DNA of 64,000 nt, from assembly GCF_016107325.1 (NCBI RefSeq), contig NZ_RCVT01000003.1, positions 124,001 to 188,000 of the forward strand, in the 5' to 3' direction. The notes beneath the pieces were generated by a model. That model did not search any database and was not told the origin of the DNA. It was given only the letters and a program-made list of their open reading frames with translations. This document shows positions 57,690 through 64,000 of the stretch, piece after piece; positions within the stretch are counted from its first letter, which is position 1; each line of letters opens with the position of its first letter. This DNA is from Sphingomonas sp. MA1305 (GTDB taxonomy: Bacteria; Pseudomonadota; Alphaproteobacteria; Sphingomonadales; Sphingomonadaceae). The position numbers and the translations under genes were made by a program.

Positions 57690-58685
57690 TCACGGCGCCA
57701 ATGTGGAGCGGAGTGCACCCAGAAACACCGCCGGCGCCTCGACCTGCGGCGCGTGCCCGAGATCATCGAGGCGGATCAGGCGAGCGCCGGGAATGCGACC
57801 CACCGCCTCCTCGGCCGCTTGCGGCACGGTATGGACATTTGCCCGCCGATCGTCCGGGGCGCTGCTTGCGCGAAAGGCGGTGCGGTCGCGCTCGCCGATG
57901 ATGAGGGTGGTCGGAACCGCCAGGCGGGGCAGCTCGGCGGCGACGGGTTGGGTCTGGATCATGTCCGACAGACGCGCCTGGGCATCCCGCACGATGTCGC
58001 CATCGGGGCTGGCATATTGGCCGGCCAGCATGGTGACCCAACGGTCGTAGGCCGGGCGCCACACCCCATGATAGTAATTGCGTAGCTGATAGGCCTTGAT
58101 CGAGGCGGCGTCGGTCTTCGCCTCCTCGGCACGCAGCTGACCCAAATCGGTGTAGGGCACGCCCTCGCTGAGCGTGTCGTTGAGGCCGAGCGGGTTGACC
58201 AGCACCAAATGCGCGACGCTATCGGGATGAAGCAGTGCGAAACGGGCGGCGAGAATGCCGCCGGTCGAATGGCCGACGAGGACCACCTTGCCGACGCCCG
58301 CCCGATCGAGAAGCGTCGCGGTCAGCGTCGCCATGGCGTGGAAGCTGTATTGATAGCCCTTTGGCTTGGACGATTTGCAGAAACCGACCTGGTCCGGTGC
58401 GATGACGCGGTACCCGGCGGCCGCCAACCCCCGAGCGGTCTCGTCCCACGTCGCGGCGCAGAAATTCTTGCCGTGCAACAGCACCACGGTGGTGCCGTTC
58501 GCCCGACCCGTCGCCGGCCAATCGAGATAGGCCATGCGGACGGGTCGCCCCTGGGAGGTGGCGTTGAACCAGTGGACCAGCGCGGGATAGTTGAACCGTT
58601 CGAGATTGACGCCGAGCGGCACGGTCTGCGCCGCGGCGGCGGTTGCGAGCATGATGGGGGAGGCGGCGAGAAGACGAAGCAGCAT
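57690..58685 (-). CDS. Exported alpha/beta-hydrolase
   Basis: A 331-aa protein. ATG 58685 gives a signal peptide MLLRLLAASPIMLATAAAAQ; longer starts lack it. The fold is marked by TTVVLLHGKNFCAATW (oxyanion-hole HG), the nucleophile elbow VGHSTGG, an acid in IIGERDRT and the His in LDDLGHAPQVEAP. FNYPALVHWFNATSQGRPVRMAYLDW at the start is usual for a periplasmic epoxide-hydrolase or haloalkane-dehalogenase-like subgroup, though true specificity is unknown. Single gene on the minus strand. Confidence 0.87.
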   Translation of the reverse strand: MLLRLLAASPIMLATAAAAQTVPLGVNLERFNYPALVHWFNATSQGRPVRMAYLDWPATGRANGTTVVLLHGKNFCAATWDETARGLAAAGYRVIAPDQVGFCKSSKPKGYQYSFHAMATLTATLLDRAGVGKVVLVGHSTGGILAARFALLHPDSVAHLVLVNPLGLNDTLSEGVPYTDLGQLRAEEAKTDAASIKAYQLRNYYHGVWRPAYDRWVTMLAGQYASPDGDIVRDAQARLSDMIQTQPVAAELPRLAVPTTLIIGERDRTAFRASSAPDDRRANVHTVPQAAEEAVGRIPGARLIRLDDLGHAPQVEAPAVFLGALRSTLAP

Positions 58686-59156
58686 CAACGCCCAACCCCG
58701 GACGCCGCGGCGATATCCCTGACGCAAGCATCTACGGGAGCGTTGGGCGTCGCGGTGACGAGGGCTTGGCTGGATTGGGATCGCGGCCATGCGGCGCGTC
58801 CCAAGGGCCAGCCTGCTCAGCGGCGGCGACGGTAGACGACGGCCCATCGATCGGTAGCAGGGCGGCGGGCGATGGTCGAATGAAAGGCCCCCTCATCGGG
58901 CGGGATAAAGCTGACGGGGGGCGAAGCGATAACCCTGAGTGCGCGTGATGCGGGGCACCTCGCCACGGACGTGACTGGCTGTGCGCTCCCTAAGCCACTC
59001 CCCGCCCAGCCAGCGAGCGGGTAGGCGACACCGGCGGGAGGCGGCTAGGCTCACGAAGATGATGGTTTTGATGTCGTCTTCCGCTTCGGACTCCCAGCGT
59101 TGAGAAGACGTGTCATTCTCTATCCACGACCGAAATGCGAGCCGCCGTTCGGCACA
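58686..59156. other. Intergenic region without a recognisable gene
   Basis: About 470 bases upstream of the hydrolase and downstream of the thioesterase. I checked both strands for protein and tRNA-like patterns and found none. The sequence is GC-rich until about 59050, then less so. Confidence 0.3.
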
Positions 59157-59918
59157 TCACGCCGCGTGCCACCGCTTCGCCTGGCCACGGTCATCGACTG
59201 ACACCATCGTGAACGTCGCGGTGGCGGCATGCCGCGTTTCGCCGGTCAACAGATGTTCGGCGCGAAGCTCGACACCGATTTGTACCGAGCTTCGCCCGGT
59301 CATCTGCACCTTGGCCGCCAGCTCGACCATTTCTCCTTCGCGAATGGGAGAGCGGAAGTCGATACGGTCGGACGCGGCCATGACCATCACCGCCCGGGCA
59401 TGGCGGGTGGATGCGATAAAGGCCGCCTTGCCCATCATGCGAAGCGCGTCCCCTCCGTACAGCGTGCCATAGTGATTGGTTTGATTGGGAAAGATCATGT
59501 CGACCATCCGCAGCGGAGCGGGCGGCTCTGGCGGTACCGGCGACGCGATCGGGGGCAGGGGATGGTCGATCCCGACCGCGACGAGCGTGAACCGACCGCG
59601 GGTGCAGACATGTCGTTGTCCCGAGACGGGCGCCTCCGCGACCAGTTCGACCTCGACGTCCAGCGACGTTCGTCCCACCCGGACGACCCGTCCCGTCACC
59701 TCGACCATATCGCCGACGCGGGCCGGGGCGGCAAAGTCGATCTTCTCTGACGACGCGGTGACGAACGTCGCGCGACCATGGCGCGACGCGGCCAAAAAGG
59801 CGACCTTGTCCATATGAGCCAAGGCGATGCCACCGAACAACGTACCATGGTGATTGGCGTCGCCGGGAAAGACCATGTCGATCAGTTGGATAGGGGGGCT
59901 GCGATCGTCCTGTGACAT
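59157..59918 (-). CDS. Double-hotdog acyl-CoA thioesterase under a cobalamin riboswitch
   Basis: A 253-aa protein with two tandem YciA/ACOT-type hotdog domains (about 10-120 and 135-245). Each starts with a copy of the family motif: NHHGTLFGGIALAHMDKVAF and NHYGTLYGGDALRMMGKAAF. The catalytic Asp (HMDK) is present in the first and replaced by Gly (MMGK) in the second, a split also known from two-domain ACOT7-type enzymes. ATG 59918 follows GAGG. The only thing upstream on this strand is a cobalamin riboswitch ending about 105 bases before the start, so the gene is predicted to be expressed when B12 is scarce. Substrate unknown. Confidence 0.88.
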   Translation of the reverse strand: MSQDDRSPPIQLIDMVFPGDANHHGTLFGGIALAHMDKVAFLAASRHGRATFVTASSEKIDFAAPARVGDMVEVTGRVVRVGRTSLDVEVELVAEAPVSGQRHVCTRGRFTLVAVGIDHPLPPIASPVPPEPPAPLRMVDMIFPNQTNHYGTLYGGDALRMMGKAAFIASTRHARAVMVMAASDRIDFRSPIREGEMVELAAKVQMTGRSSVQIGVELRAEHLLTGETRHAATATFTMVSVDDRGQAKRWHAA

Positions 59919-59964
59919 GCTGGTCCTCAATCAAGCGCGAGGGTTTCCAGACGCCAGAGGCGGA

Positions 59965-59984
59965 CGGGGAAGGGCCATTCCCCG
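59965..59984 (-). promoter_or_regulatory. Hairpin in the thioesterase leader, possible riboswitch expression platform
   Basis: CGGGGAA and TTCCCCG form a 7-base stem with a 6-base loop, between the aptamer (ending near 60024) and the ATG at 59918. It has no T tract, so if it is part of the switch it more likely affects translation or acts with other pairings. Assignment is tentative. Confidence 0.35.
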
Positions 59985-60023
59985 CAGCGACGCAGCGGCC
60001 AGACCGGACACCCCGCCGGTGGT

Positions 60024-60207
60024 CGTTATGGCGTCGATCGGCAGGTCTCCTGGCTCACGGGTCATCATGGCAATCCCGGCCTTCCCAGCGCTGAAACGCC
60101 AGTGACACGCAAAGGGGATGGCCATTCGCCGCTTACAGTTGCGGGGGCAGCATCGGCATCGCACCGATTTCCCGTCTTAGCCTTCGGCCATTCGGCGAAG
60201 GAACCTC
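60024..60207 (-). ncRNA. Cobalamin riboswitch (minus strand), upstream of the thioesterase
   Basis: Read on the minus strand, the conserved blocks appear in order: GAGGTTCC, AAGACGGGAA, CCCCCGCAACTGTAAGCGG, GTGTCACTGG, GCTGGGAAGGCC and GAGCCAGGAGACCTGCC (the B12 box). This is a full aptamer of about 185 bases. It is the mirror partner of the plus-strand switch; the last 41 bases of the two are identical except one. The only gene downstream on this strand is the double-hotdog thioesterase. Confidence 0.9.
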
Positions 60208-60288
60208 GACGCCCCGGCGATCGCAGAAACCGGACTCCGGCGTCAAGCTTTGCTTACCAAGCCCGACCATCAAACCGCGAAACATCAA

Positions 60289-60310
60289 GATATAAACATA
60301 TCTTTATATC
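60289..60310. promoter_or_regulatory. Palindromic operator candidate between the divergent riboswitches
   Basis: GATATAAA (60289-60296) and TTTATATC (60303-60310) form a perfect 8-base inverted repeat with a 6-base spacer, in the only AT-rich part of the region, directly upstream of the likely -35 of the mesX promoter. The shape resembles operators of ArsR-family regulators, including methionine-cycle regulators such as SahR, but that link is an inference. Confidence 0.5.
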
Positions 60311-60314
60311 AGGA

Positions 60315-60343
60315 TTGACATGGCGGCGGAGTTGGTGTGGATA
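60315..60343 (+). promoter_or_regulatory. Predicted sigma-70 promoter of the mesX riboswitch transcript
   Basis: TTGACA at 60315-60320 is followed after 17 bases by TGGATA at 60338-60343. The predicted start point near 60350 falls just before the first conserved aptamer block at 60353, which supports the call. The -10 match is weak. Confidence 0.5.
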
Positions 60344-60352
60344 GGCCGTGTC

Positions 60353-60559
60353 GAGGTTCTCCATCCCAGGCATGGCGATGGAGCTAAGACGGGAAGCCGG
60401 TGGTGCCCGTGATGGGCAGAGTCCGGCGCTGCCCCCGCAACTGTAAGCGGCGAGTGGCGGCTCCATGACGTGTCACTGGGCTCTTGCAAGGAGCCTGGGA
60501 AGGCCGGAGCCGCTGCATTGACCCGTAAGCCAGGAGACCTGCCGATCGACGCCATAACG
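60353..60559 (+). ncRNA. Cobalamin riboswitch (plus strand), upstream of mesX-mesD
   Basis: Conserved blocks in order: GAGGTTCT, AAGACGGGAAGCCGGTG, CCCCCGCAACTGTAAGCGG, GTGTCACTGGG, CCTGGGAAGGCC and AAGCCAGGAGACCTGCC. Full aptamer of about 205 bases, ending about 125 bases before ATG 60684. Binding of adenosylcobalamin should shut off the downstream B12-independent methionine synthase genes. The leader between 60560 and 60683 is GC-rich and can fold, but no clear terminator with a T tract was found, so control may be on translation. Confidence 0.93.
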
Positions 60560-60683
60560 TTCCTCGGACGGGGTTCCTCCGGTGGATCGCGCACGACGCC
60601 GTGGTCCGTGGCTTGTCGCTGTCCGGGCTCGCGTCCGCCTTGCGCGCTCTCACCTGACCGCTGTCCGCACAAGCAGGTGAGTC

Positions 60684-61667
60684 ATGACGGACAGCGGGTT
60701 CACATTCACGATCGGCAGCATCCCCTTCGACGAGGAGTATCGCCCGGCCGATAATACGCGGATCACCACCAATTTCGCCAATCTCGCCCGCGGCGAGCGG
60801 CGGCGGGAAAATTTGCGCAACACGCTGGTGATGATCGACCGCCGCTTCAACGCGCTGATGCATTGGGACAATCCGACGGGCGACCGCTATGCGGTGGCGC
60901 TGACCATCCTCTCGGTCGCGCTGGCTTCCAGAGAGGGCGCGGGCGATGCGGCCTTTCCGCTGATCGAGATGCTGCACACCGCCGTCACCGACCGGACCAG
61001 CGGTGTCCGCAGCGACGGCATGGTCGGCAACAATTTCTCCTCCTACATCCGCGATTACGACTTCAGCGTCGTGCTGCCGGATCATCTCAAGACCGGACAG
61101 GGCGGCGAGCCGGAGGGGTTCGGCGAGCTTCACGGCCGCCTCTTCCAGCGCTTCCTGCAATCGGACGTCTATCGCGACCGTTTCCGCAAGGCGCCGGTGA
61201 TCTGCCTCAGCGTGTCGAGCAAGGAAGTCTATCACCGCACGGCGAATGTCCATCCGATCCTCGGCGTCGAATACCGGCACGACCAATCCTCGCTGACCGA
61301 CCGCTATTTCGCGAAGATGGGCATGACGGTGCGCTATTTCATGCCGCCGCACAGCGTCGCGCCGCTCGCCTTCTATCATGTCGGCGATCTGGTCAGCGAT
61401 TACAGCAATCTCGAACTCGCCAGCACGATCAGCACGATGGAGACGTTCCAGAAGATCTATCGCCCCGAGATCTACAACGCCAATTCGGTCGCGGCGGAGC
61501 GATACCAGCCGAGCCTGACCTATCAGGACTATTCGCTGACCCGCATCGTCTATGATCGCCAGGAGCGCAGCCGGCTCGCGCTCGAGCAGGGCCGCTTCGC
61601 CGAGGAGCATCTGATGCGCCCGCACGGCGCCGCGCTGCGGCGCTGGTCCGCCGACTGCGCCCTCTGA
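60684..61667 (+). CDS. mesX: DUF1852 protein, partner of a B12-independent methionine synthase
   Basis: A 327-aa cytoplasmic protein starting FTFTIGSIPFDEEYRPADNT, with YAVALTILSVALASREGAGD, MVGNNFSSYIRDYDFSVVLP, GVEYRHDQSSLTDRYFAKMG and YQPSLTYQDYSLTRIVYDRQ. These are characteristic of the DUF1852 (MesX) family, which is required together with MesD for methionine synthesis; the biochemical role of MesX is not settled. It lies directly downstream of a cobalamin riboswitch and 28 bases before mesD. Confidence 0.88.
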   Translation: MTDSGFTFTIGSIPFDEEYRPADNTRITTNFANLARGERRRENLRNTLVMIDRRFNALMHWDNPTGDRYAVALTILSVALASREGAGDAAFPLIEMLHTAVTDRTSGVRSDGMVGNNFSSYIRDYDFSVVLPDHLKTGQGGEPEGFGELHGRLFQRFLQSDVYRDRFRKAPVICLSVSSKEVYHRTANVHPILGVEYRHDQSSLTDRYFAKMGMTVRYFMPPHSVAPLAFYHVGDLVSDYSNLELASTISTMETFQKIYRPEIYNANSVAAERYQPSLTYQDYSLTRIVYDRQERSRLALEQGRFAEEHLMRPHGAALRRWSADCAL

Positions 61668-61695
61668 TCCCCTTTCTCGCACAAGGTATTTTCCG

Positions 61696-62733
61696 ATGAC
61701 GACATTGTTGCCGACGACCACCGCGGGCAGCCTGCCCAAGCCCTCCTGGCTCGCCCAGCCCGAGACTTTGTGGTCGCCCTGGAAGCTGGCGGGCGCGGAA
61801 CTGGTCGCGGGCAAGCGGGACGCGGTGCGGCTGGCGGTCGACGATCAGCGGCAGGCGGGTATCGATATCCTCGGCGATGGCGAACAGACGCGCCAGCATT
61901 TCGTCACGACGTTCATCGAGCATCTCGATGGTGTCGATTTCGACCGACGCGAGACGGTGCGCATCCGCGACCGCTACGACGCCAGCGTGCCGACCGTGGT
62001 TGGCGCCGTCTCCCGCCCGCAATCGGTGTTCGTCGAGGATGCCCGCTTCCTGCGCGCGCAGACCGATCAGCTGATCAAATGGACCCTGCCGGGGCCGATG
62101 ACGATGATCGACACGCTCTATGATGCGCACTATCGCAGCCGCGAGAAACTGGCGTGGGAATTCGCCTGCATCCTCAACGCGGAAGCGCGTGAGCTGGAAG
62201 AGGCGGGCGTTGACATCATTCAGTTCGACGAGCCCGCCTTCAACGTCTTTTTCGACGAGGCCAACGACTGGGGCATCGCCACGCTGGAGCGCGCGGCGGA
62301 AGGGCTCAAGGCGGAAACCGCAGTCCACATCTGCTATGGCTATGGCATCAAGGCCAATACTGATTGGAAGAAGACGCTCGGATCAGAATGGCGGCAATAT
62401 GAGCGGACCTTCCCGAACCTGCAGCGGTCCTCGATCGACATCATCTCACTGGAATGTCAGAACTCTCGCGTGCCGATGGACCTGATCGAACTGGTCCGCG
62501 GCAAGAAGGTGATGGTCGGCGCGATCGACGTCGCGACCGCCACGGTGGAGACGCCGGAACAGGTCGCTGACACGTTGCGCGGCGCGCTGCGCTTCGTCGA
62601 TGCGAACAAGCTCTACCCCGCCACCAATTGCGGCATGGCCCCCCTGGCGCGCGACGTCGCTCAGGGCAAGCTGAGAGCGCTGGCGGCTGGTGCGCAGATC
62701 ATCCGCCAGGAAATTCTCAGCGGAAGCAGCTGA
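61696..62733 (+). CDS. mesD: MesD-type B12-independent methionine synthase (MetE catalytic-domain-like)
   Basis: A 345-aa protein homologous to only the C-terminal catalytic barrel of MetE (full MetE is about 750 aa). It begins TTTAGSLPKPSWLAQPETLW. The zinc ligands are visible: His and Cys in VHICYGYG, Glu in SLECQNSR and Cys in ATNCGMAP; QFDEPAFN carries active-site acidic residues. MesD enzymes transfer a methyl group to homocysteine and need the DUF1852 partner encoded just upstream. With the B12 riboswitch in front, it substitutes for MetH when cobalamin is lacking. AAGGT precedes ATG 61696. Confidence 0.9.
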   Translation: MTTLLPTTTAGSLPKPSWLAQPETLWSPWKLAGAELVAGKRDAVRLAVDDQRQAGIDILGDGEQTRQHFVTTFIEHLDGVDFDRRETVRIRDRYDASVPTVVGAVSRPQSVFVEDARFLRAQTDQLIKWTLPGPMTMIDTLYDAHYRSREKLAWEFACILNAEARELEEAGVDIIQFDEPAFNVFFDEANDWGIATLERAAEGLKAETAVHICYGYGIKANTDWKKTLGSEWRQYERTFPNLQRSSIDIISLECQNSRVPMDLIELVRGKKVMVGAIDVATATVETPEQVADTLRGALRFVDANKLYPATNCGMAPLARDVAQGKLRALAAGAQIIRQEILSGSS

Positions 62734-62757
62734 CCTCCTGCTTCATGCTGCGGCGGG

Positions 62758-62776
62758 CGTGGGTGATCCACCCACG
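62758..62776 (+). terminator. Hairpin after mesD
   Basis: Perfect 8-base stem CGTGGGTG (62758-62765) and CACCCACG (62769-62776) with a 3-base loop, 25 bases after the mesD stop. There is no T tract, so it may be a terminator of low strength or a 3' stabilising structure. Confidence 0.5.
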
Positions 62777-63285
62777 TGACAACCGACGGGCCCGGGGGAC
62801 GCTGGATGACGGCAGTGGTGACGTCCAGGCGGCGTCTCAGCGCCTGTTCGGCCGCTAATCGGCTCGCCGAGGCGGCATGAACCGCACGGCGGGCTCGGAG
62901 GCAGGATCAAGTAGAGCGGGCAATTGCGAGAGGGGCTGAGATGTGCTTGCGCGATACGCCGAGCGGGGCGCGTTGTTCGATTTGATCGAATTGATGATTG
63001 TCGCATGAGCCGAAGGGACGGGATTGCTATCCGATAGCTGTTGGAACGCGAGCCTCAGCAAATGTAGAAGGAGATGGTGCAGCCTGACTATGCCGGGTGA
63101 TTGTCGGCTATGCTTACAAGCACCTCGATTTGGCTGCATCACGTTTGGAACAGCCGTCGGAGGATCATGACGGATCAATAAAAAATCTGTCATCAATTGG
63201 CCTACGGCTTGTCAGCCGGCGAGATCGCGGCGCAAAGCAAGCCGACGCCAGCTTGGCGTTACGTTGTAACATCGCGAGTCATGCC
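62777..63285. other. Intergenic region upstream of the last TonB receptor
   Basis: About 510 bases without a convincing gene. Composition becomes AT-richer from about 62970, as expected for a promoter. A short palindrome TTCGAT-TTG-ATCGAA (62976-62990) is the only notable symmetry. No riboswitch blocks were found here. Confidence 0.4.
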
Positions 63286-64000
63286 ATGCGTCTGTCGATT
63301 CTGCTCAGCTGTGTCGCTGCAGCCCCGCTAGCCCTGTCGTCCGGCCAGGCGATCGCGCAGACACGCAGCGCCGCTCCCGATGCGCAGGCCAACGGCGATA
63401 CTTCGTCCAGCACCGGTGCAACCACGGCTGCCAGCCCACCACAGCGCGGCGATATCGTCATCACTGCACAGCGACTCGATGCCGCGCGCGAGCATATCCA
63501 GCCAAGCCTCGGCGCGTCGAACTATGAAATCACCAGCGACACCATCAAGGCGCTTCCCGGCGGAGAGAACCAGCAGTTCAATCAGATCCTGCTGCAGGCG
63601 CCGGGCGTGGTGGAGGACGGTTTTGGTCAGTTTCACGTCCGCGACGATCATAACGGTCTGCAATATCGCATCAACGGCACCGTCCTTCCCGAAGGACTGG
63701 CGGTGTTCGGTCAGACGCTGTCGCCGCGGCTCGTCGACAAGGTGAACATCCTGACCGGGGCGCTCCCCGCGCAATATGGGCTGCGCACCGCCGGCATCAT
63801 CGATATCACCACGAAGAGCGGCCTGTTCCAGAACGGCGGCACCGCGTCCATCTATGGGGGCAGCCACGATACGTGGCAGCCCAGCGTCACCTATGGCGGT
63901 TCGACCGGCAGCACCAACTACTTCGTATCCGGCGACTATCGCCACAGCGGCCTCGGGATCGAGAGCGTCGATGGACGCTCCAATCCGGTGCATGACGACA
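63286..64000 (+). CDS. TonB-dependent receptor, N-terminal part, cut by the window end
   Basis: The open frame from ATG 63286 runs off the window after about 238 residues. A signal peptide ends LSSGQAIAQ, then a Ser/Ala-rich linker, the TonB-box region DIVITAQRLDAAREHI, and a plug with ALPGGENQQFNQILLQAPGV, QYRINGTVLPEGL and VNILTGALPAQYGLRTAGII. The plug is of the shorter, Oar-unrelated type, different from the two carbohydrate receptors in this window. ATG 63281 is in another frame. Ligand unknown; the methionine genes upstream are not obviously linked. Confidence 0.87.
   Translation, partial: MRLSILLSCVAAAPLALSSGQAIAQTRSAAPDAQANGDTSSSTGATTAASPPQRGDIVITAQRLDAAREHIQPSLGASNYEITSDTIKALPGGENQQFNQILLQAPGVVEDGFGQFHVRDDHNGLQYRINGTVLPEGLAVFGQTLSPRLVDKVNILTGALPAQYGLRTAGIIDITTKSGLFQNGGTASIYGGSHDTWQPSVTYGGSTGSTNYFVSGDYRHSGLGIESVDGRSNPVHDD

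Noticed and set aside
59931..60164. Small minus-strand frame within the riboswitch leader
   Set aside because: It overlaps the conserved aptamer blocks and is open by chance.
62976..62990. Palindrome TTCGAT-TTG-ATCGAA as an operator for the last TonB receptor
   Set aside because: It is about 300 bases from the start codon, short and likely by chance; mentioned only in the intergenic note.

Overview
The window is high-GC DNA whose gene content points to an alphaproteobacterium of the Sphingomonadaceae, most likely Sphingomonas. The signs are three TonB-dependent receptors, a polysaccharide-utilisation locus with Tat-type exported enzymes, a NodT-type efflux lipoprotein, a SleB-type hydrolase and B12-riboswitch-controlled methionine genes. 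No rRNA, tRNA, CRISPR array or replication origin was recognised. This is a judgement from recognisable protein motifs, not from a database search.

Layout. 0-3 kb: the end of an RND efflux operon (adaptor tail plus NodT outer-membrane channel) and an exported protein of unknown function. About 3.0-7.2 kb: a lower-GC mobile patch with a DUF4365 nuclease-like gene, an IS3/IS407-type element cut off inside orfB, the C-terminal tip of an Rhs/YD-repeat protein with a probable frameshift, a small four-helix membrane protein (possible immunity partner), and an IS6-type transposase with an internal stop. 7.3-13.3 kb: a TonB receptor divergent from a Tat-exported rhamnogalacturonan-lyase-like protein (PL26/YetA type). 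13.5-20.1 kb: a CzcA/CusA-type metal pump with its TolC-type channel, divergent from a two-component system. 20.2-22.1 kb: an apparently exported Dps, a lipoprotein and a HAD phosphatase.

22.4-43.5 kb is the core carbohydrate locus: FadR-type GntR regulator, TonB receptor, GH28 (pectin), GH115 (alpha-glucuronidase), GH92, GH2, mannonate dehydratase UxuA, SDR, a large cytoplasmic protein of unrecognised family, an MFS importer and a zinc alcohol dehydrogenase. The genes suggest capture and breakdown of a glucuronic-acid-bearing pectin side chain or arabinogalactan, with glucuronate entering the Entner-Doudoroff route through UxuA. An inverted repeat ATTGG-N5-CCA lies upstream of the TonB receptor, between GH115 and GH92, and upstream of uxuA, and is a candidate operator for the GntR protein.

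43.7-50.8 kb: a cell-wall hydrolase, an orphan two-partner-secretion transporter divergent from a FecR-domain protein with a very long alanine-rich tail, and a CHASE2-EAL protein. 50.9-59.9 kb: mostly housekeeping or unknown genes, including a GFOR-like oxidoreductase, an AI-2E-type permease with a soluble C-terminal domain, a YihY protein, an alpha/beta hydrolase and a double-hotdog thioesterase.

60.0-62.8 kb: two divergent cobalamin riboswitches. The plus-strand one leads into mesX-mesD (DUF1852 plus MetE-like B12-independent methionine synthase). The minus-strand one leads directly into the thioesterase, which is unexpected and is the most interesting single observation here. The window ends inside another TonB-dependent receptor.
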